From assembly GCF_048820935.1 (NCBI RefSeq), contig NZ_JBMERD010000001.1, positions 186,001 to 250,000 on the forward strand: DNA of 64,000 bases, given 5' to 3'. This DNA is from Algicoccus sp048820935. GTDB lineage: Bacteria; Pseudomonadota; Gammaproteobacteria; Burkholderiales; Burkholderiaceae_B. The notes beneath the pieces are model-generated. The model was not told the origin of the DNA. It saw only the letters and a list, made by a program, of their open reading frames with translations, and searched no databases. Position numbers and translations under genes: made by a program. Shown one piece after another: positions 60,760-64,000 of this stretch. Position 1 is the stretch's first letter; every line of letters starts with the position of its first letter.

Positions 60760-62331
60760 ATGCTAGACGACACCCTCAAGACACAATTAAAAGCCCACTT
60801 GGAACTGGTTCGTGAACCTTTCGAAATCATTGCCACACTGGGTGACGATGACAACTCCAAAGAAATGTTGGCTCTGTTAAAGGATGTCGACAATCTGAGT
60901 GACAAAATCACCTTGCGCACAGATGGCCAAGCCAGTCGGACCCCCTCTTTTCAACTCACACAACCTGGTGCAAACACCGGTGTGGAATTCGCAGCTATCC
61001 CCATGGGACATGAATTCACATCGCTCGTGTTGGCCCTCCTTTGGGTGGGTGGCCATCCAGCCAAACTGGATGCCGATCTGATCGAACAGATCAAAGATTT
61101 AGACGGTGACTACAATTTTGAAGTCTACATGTCACTGAGTTGCAACAACTGCCCTGATGTGGTGCAGGCGCTCACCATCATGTCCGTCATTAATCCCAAA
61201 ATCCGTGTCGTCACCATTGATGGTGCATTGTTCCAAGACGAAATCAACGAGCGGGAAATCATGGCTGTGCCCACGATGTACCTGAACGGTGAAGTCTTTG
61301 GTGCAGGCCGCATGGATGTGGCAGAAATTGTGGGCAAACTTGACGTCAATTCTGCCGAACGCGATGCCAAAAAACTAAACGAACGCGATCCGTTTGAAGT
61401 GCTGATTATCGGTGGTGGACCCGCCGGTGCAGCAGCCGGTGTGTACGCCGCTCGTAAAGGCATCCGTACAGGTATTGCCGCAGAACGCTTTGGTGGTCAA
61501 GTTAATGACACTCTCGCCATCGAGAACTACGTGTCCATTCTCGCCACAGAAGGCCCAAAATTCGTTCAAGCCATGAAAGCGCACGTGGATGAATACGAAG
61601 TTGACGTGATGAACCTGCAAACTGCAGATAAACTCATCCCCGCACAAAACCCTGGTGACTTAATCGAAGTACACATGACCAATGGCGGTGTTTTGAAGTC
61701 CCGCACAGTCATTTTGTCAACGGGTGCACGCTGGCGCAAACTGAACGTGCCAGGTGAAGAGGAATACCAGAACAAAGGGGTTGCCTATTGCCCGCACTGT
61801 GACGGCCCTTTGTTTAAAGGCAAGCGTGTCGCGGTCATTGGTGGCGGTAACTCCGGTGTTGAAGCGGCCATCGATCTGGCGGGTATCGTGGGCCACGTCA
61901 CTGTGATTGAGTTTGCGCAAGACCTGTGCGCGGATGCCGTGCTCATTAAAAAGCTCAAAAGCATGCCCAACGTCGAGATCATCACCAATGCGGCAACCAC
62001 AGAATTTATCGGCAAGGATGGCAAATTAGCCGCCCTGCACTACAAAGATCGTGCAACCGATGAAATTCATGACGTCGCCGTGGAAGGTGCTTTCATTCAG
62101 ATTGGACTGGTTCCCAATACCGAATGGCTCAAAGGCACAGTCGAACTGAGTAAATACGGTGAAATTGTGGTCAACGACCGTGGTGCAACCAACGTCCCCG
62201 GTGTTTTTGCAGCCGGTGATGCCACAACAACACCTTATAAACAGATCATCATCGCAGCCGGTGACGGTGCCACTGCTGCATTGAGCGCTTTTGATTATCT
62301 GATTCGTACACCCGCACCAGAAACGATCTGA
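60760..62331 (+). CDS. ahpF: Alkyl hydroperoxide reductase flavoprotein AhpF
   Basis: 523 residues, standard for AhpF. The N-terminal tandem thioredoxin-fold domain carries the CxxC LSCNNCPDV near 128, and the C-terminal part is a thioredoxin-reductase-like FAD/NAD module with IIGGGPAGAAAGVYAARKG near 217, the redox pair YCPHCDG near 345 and GVFAAGDATTTPYKQIIIAAGDG near 485. It passes electrons from NADH to AhpC. AAGGAATATTC precedes ATG 60760. Confidence 0.97.
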   Translation: MLDDTLKTQLKAHLELVREPFEIIATLGDDDNSKEMLALLKDVDNLSDKITLRTDGQASRTPSFQLTQPGANTGVEFAAIPMGHEFTSLVLALLWVGGHPAKLDADLIEQIKDLDGDYNFEVYMSLSCNNCPDVVQALTIMSVINPKIRVVTIDGALFQDEINEREIMAVPTMYLNGEVFGAGRMDVAEIVGKLDVNSAERDAKKLNERDPFEVLIIGGGPAGAAAGVYAARKGIRTGIAAERFGGQVNDTLAIENYVSILATEGPKFVQAMKAHVDEYEVDVMNLQTADKLIPAQNPGDLIEVHMTNGGVLKSRTVILSTGARWRKLNVPGEEEYQNKGVAYCPHCDGPLFKGKRVAVIGGGNSGVEAAIDLAGIVGHVTVIEFAQDLCADAVLIKKLKSMPNVEIITNAATTEFIGKDGKLAALHYKDRATDEIHDVAVEGAFIQIGLVPNTEWLKGTVELSKYGEIVVNDRGATNVPGVFAAGDATTTPYKQIIIAAGDGATAALSAFDYLIRTPAPETI

Positions 62332-62437
62332 TTGATCAGCTTATCTTTAATTCAAAAACACTTGGGCGAACAGACAGACTGTTCGCCCAACCACCAAACC
62401 CCAAAAGCCTTTAGGTGGATCCCTTAGAGGCTTCTTT

Positions 62438-62469
62438 GACCGGCACATTCGTGTATCGGTCTTTTTTTT
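62438..62469 (+). terminator. Terminator after ahpF
   Basis: GACCG (62438-62442) and CGGTC (62457-62461) flank CACA-TTCG-TGT, a UUCG-type tight hairpin, followed by eight T. A weaker hairpin AAGCCT/AGGCTT precedes it at about 62405-62432. The remaining DNA to frmA holds no gene. Confidence 0.85.
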
Positions 62470-62659
62470 GAGATCAGCATGTAGAATCACAGTAGCCATA
62501 CTAAAAACAGAACCCGAATTCACCACAAGCTCTATTCACATGGTTCAGGACGCACAACCGCAAGCATCCTCATCAGGCTGAGACGACATAGTCCTTCATA
62601 GCCCCTGATCTAGCTTGCGTGTTTTTCTTTAACCGCTTTTGCATACGATGAGACCCAAC

Positions 62660-63775
62660 ATGAGTATTAAATCCCGCGCAGCCGTCGCTTTTGAAGTCGG
62701 CAAACCATTGGAAATTGTTGAAGTGGATGTTGCGCCACCCAAAGCAGGTGAAGTGCTAGTCCGAATTATTGCCACCGGTGTGTGTCACACCGACGCATTT
62801 ACCCTCTCAGGCGATGATCCCGAAGGCATTTTCCCATCCATCCTCGGTCATGAAGGTGGCGGAATCGTTGAAGCTGTCGGTGAAGGCGTCACCTCCCTAG
62901 TGCCGGGCGATCACGTGATTCCGCTCTACACCGCAGAATGTCGCCAATGTAAATTCTGCCTATCCGGTAAAACCAACCTATGTCAGGCCGTGCGTGTCAC
63001 ACAAGGCAAGGGTTTAATGCCAGACGGAACCACCCGTTTTAGCTATCAAGGCAAACCCATCTATCACTACATGGGAACCTCCACGTTTTCTGAATACACT
63101 GTGGTCCCAGAAATCTCACTGGCTAAAATCTCTCGCGAAGCCCCGCTTGAAAAAGTGTGCTTACTCGGATGTGGTGTGACCACGGGTATTGGTGCTGTCC
63201 TGAACACCGCCAAAGTCGAAGCAGGCAGCACAGTTGCCATTTTTGGGTTAGGTGGAATTGGTTTAGCCGCTATCATTGGCGCCAAAATGGCCAATGCCAG
63301 TCGCATCATTGCGATTGACATCAACCCAGACAAGTTTGAAATGGCACGCAAACTCGGTGCAACCGATGTGATCAACCCCAAAGACTACGACCAACCCATT
63401 CAAGACGTCATTGTGGACCTGACTGATGGTGGCGTGGATTACTCCTTCGAATGTGTGGGGAACGTCGATCTAATGCGCTCTGCCCTGGAATGTTGCCATA
63501 AAGGCTGGGGTGAGTCGACCATTATTGGTGTGGCCGGTGCTGGACAAGAAATCAGCACCCGCCCCTTCCAGCTGGTGACAGGTCGCGTCTGGCGAGGTTC
63601 TGCATTTGGCGGTGTGCGTGGTCGTACCGAACTGCCAGAGTACGTTGAACAATCTCAGCGCGGAGAAATTCCACTGGATCTGTTTATCACCCACACCATG
63701 CCACTCGAAGAGATCAACACCGCGTTTGACCTCATGAAAGAAGGCAAAAGCATCCGCTCAGTGATTCATTTCTGA
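62660..63775 (+). CDS. frmA: S-(hydroxymethyl)glutathione dehydrogenase (class III alcohol dehydrogenase)
   Basis: 371 residues from ATG 62660, chosen over in-frame starts at 62648 and 62639 because the family begins MSIKSRAAVAFEVGKPLEIVEVDV and TGAGA lies seven bases upstream. The catalytic zinc ligand is in GVCHTDAF near 39, with HEGGGIVE near 67, and the structural zinc site is CRQCKFCLSGKTNLC near 95. GLGGIGLAAIIGAKMANASRIIAIDIN is the NAD fold. It oxidises the glutathione adduct of formaldehyde to S-formylglutathione, which FghA next door hydrolyses. Confidence 0.96.
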   Translation: MSIKSRAAVAFEVGKPLEIVEVDVAPPKAGEVLVRIIATGVCHTDAFTLSGDDPEGIFPSILGHEGGGIVEAVGEGVTSLVPGDHVIPLYTAECRQCKFCLSGKTNLCQAVRVTQGKGLMPDGTTRFSYQGKPIYHYMGTSTFSEYTVVPEISLAKISREAPLEKVCLLGCGVTTGIGAVLNTAKVEAGSTVAIFGLGGIGLAAIIGAKMANASRIIAIDINPDKFEMARKLGATDVINPKDYDQPIQDVIVDLTDGGVDYSFECVGNVDLMRSALECCHKGWGESTIIGVAGAGQEISTRPFQLVTGRVWRGSAFGGVRGRTELPEYVEQSQRGEIPLDLFITHTMPLEEINTAFDLMKEGKSIRSVIHF

Positions 63776-63809
63776 GTAATTAATCCCTTTGACCGATCCC
63801 TTTCATTTT

Positions 63810-63838
63810 CTGACTGGCTGCCTATGGCAGTCGGTCAG
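63810..63838 (+). other. Intercistronic hairpin between frmA and fghA
   Basis: A 13-bp stem, CTGACTGGCTGCC (63810-63822) with GGCAGTCGGTCAG (63826-63838), closed by a TAT loop and holding two G-U pairs. It ends 14 bases before the fghA ribosome site GGAG (63852-63855). Confidence 0.6.
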
Positions 63839-63864
63839 ATCTCACGTCTTTTGGAGAAATCAAT

Positions 63865-64000
63865 ATGGAACTCATCGCATCTCAAATGTGTTTCGGAGGT
63901 CTTCAGAACCGTTATCGTCATCATTCACACACGCTTGATTGCGACATGACGCTGGCCGTGTTCTTACCTCCTCAGGCGCAGGCTGGACAAGCTTGTCCCG
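63865..64000 (+). CDS. fghA: S-formylglutathione hydrolase, 5' part only
   Basis: The first 45 codons lie in the window and read MELIASQMCFGGLQNRYRHH, then LDCDMTLAVFLPPQAQAGQ, the typical N-terminus of FghA/esterase D. GGAGAAATCAAT precedes ATG 63865. The enzyme splits S-formylglutathione to formate and glutathione, completing formaldehyde removal begun by FrmA 89 bp upstream. The catalytic Ser-His-Asp region is beyond the window. Confidence 0.9.
   Translation, partial: MELIASQMCFGGLQNRYRHHSHTLDCDMTLAVFLPPQAQAGQACP

Overview
The window reads as chromosomal DNA of a betaproteobacterium, most likely Burkholderiales close to Alcaligenaceae. The basis is the order gshB - mannose-type PTS IIA - HPr - enzyme I, a Bug/TctC-type tripartite tricarboxylate system, a monomeric NADP-isocitrate dehydrogenase and adjacent thrS-infC. 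Base composition is near 50% G+C by eye, gene density is high, and I see no tRNA, rRNA, insertion sequence, prophage or CRISPR array. The species is not identifiable from the sequence alone.

Layout. 1-9.0 kb is a sulfur/anaerobic block: a truncated ATP sulfurylase (sat), a divergent fused CoA-transferase, and a B-C-A operon for a tetrathionate-reductase-like molybdoenzyme behind an FNR-type promoter. 9-24.7 kb is mostly core: an AspT-like antiporter, icd, DUF488, ubiK, the gadB-gadC acid-resistance pair below a very AT-rich upstream region, the ptsI-ptsH-IIA-gshB cluster, and thrS-infC with an AUC start for infC. 24.8-32.8 kb holds an SDR, a 2-keto-4-pentenoate hydratase homologue, tctABC, a fused AdoMet decarboxylase-spermidine synthase with a structured leader, and a PEP-mutase-like lyase. 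32.8-39.7 kb is a dipeptide-type ABC transporter operon with an M20 amidohydrolase; its binding-protein gene carries an amber codon. 40-47.7 kb holds a thioesterase, a persulfide dioxygenase-rhodanese fusion divergent from a membrane-anchored TlpA-like protein with a shared dyad, a parvulin, a Zn/Cd/Pb P-type ATPase with its MerR regulator, a GDT1/UPF0016 transporter and a deaminase. 47.9-57.4 kb holds a GltB-like FMN protein, a decayed ChpS/ChpB (PemIK-type) toxin-antitoxin pair, ectoine genes ectABC (reverse strand) facing a GntR regulator across three evenly spaced palindromes, an AraC regulator and an MFS transporter. 57.5-64 kb holds an AsmA protein, ahpC-ahpF behind an OxyR-like site, and the formaldehyde pair frmA-fghA (fghA cut by the window end).

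Taken together, the genes suggest a facultative organism that can respire a sulfur oxyanion under low oxygen, detoxifies persulfides, peroxides, formaldehyde and heavy metals, resists acid, and makes ectoine against osmotic stress. The observations most worth following are the bifunctional polyamine enzyme with its leader, the GntR/palindrome array at ectABC, the operator between the persulfide genes, the interleaved inverted repeats before the GDT1 gene, and two decay events (amber codon in the peptide-binding gene, frameshifted toxin-antitoxin pair).
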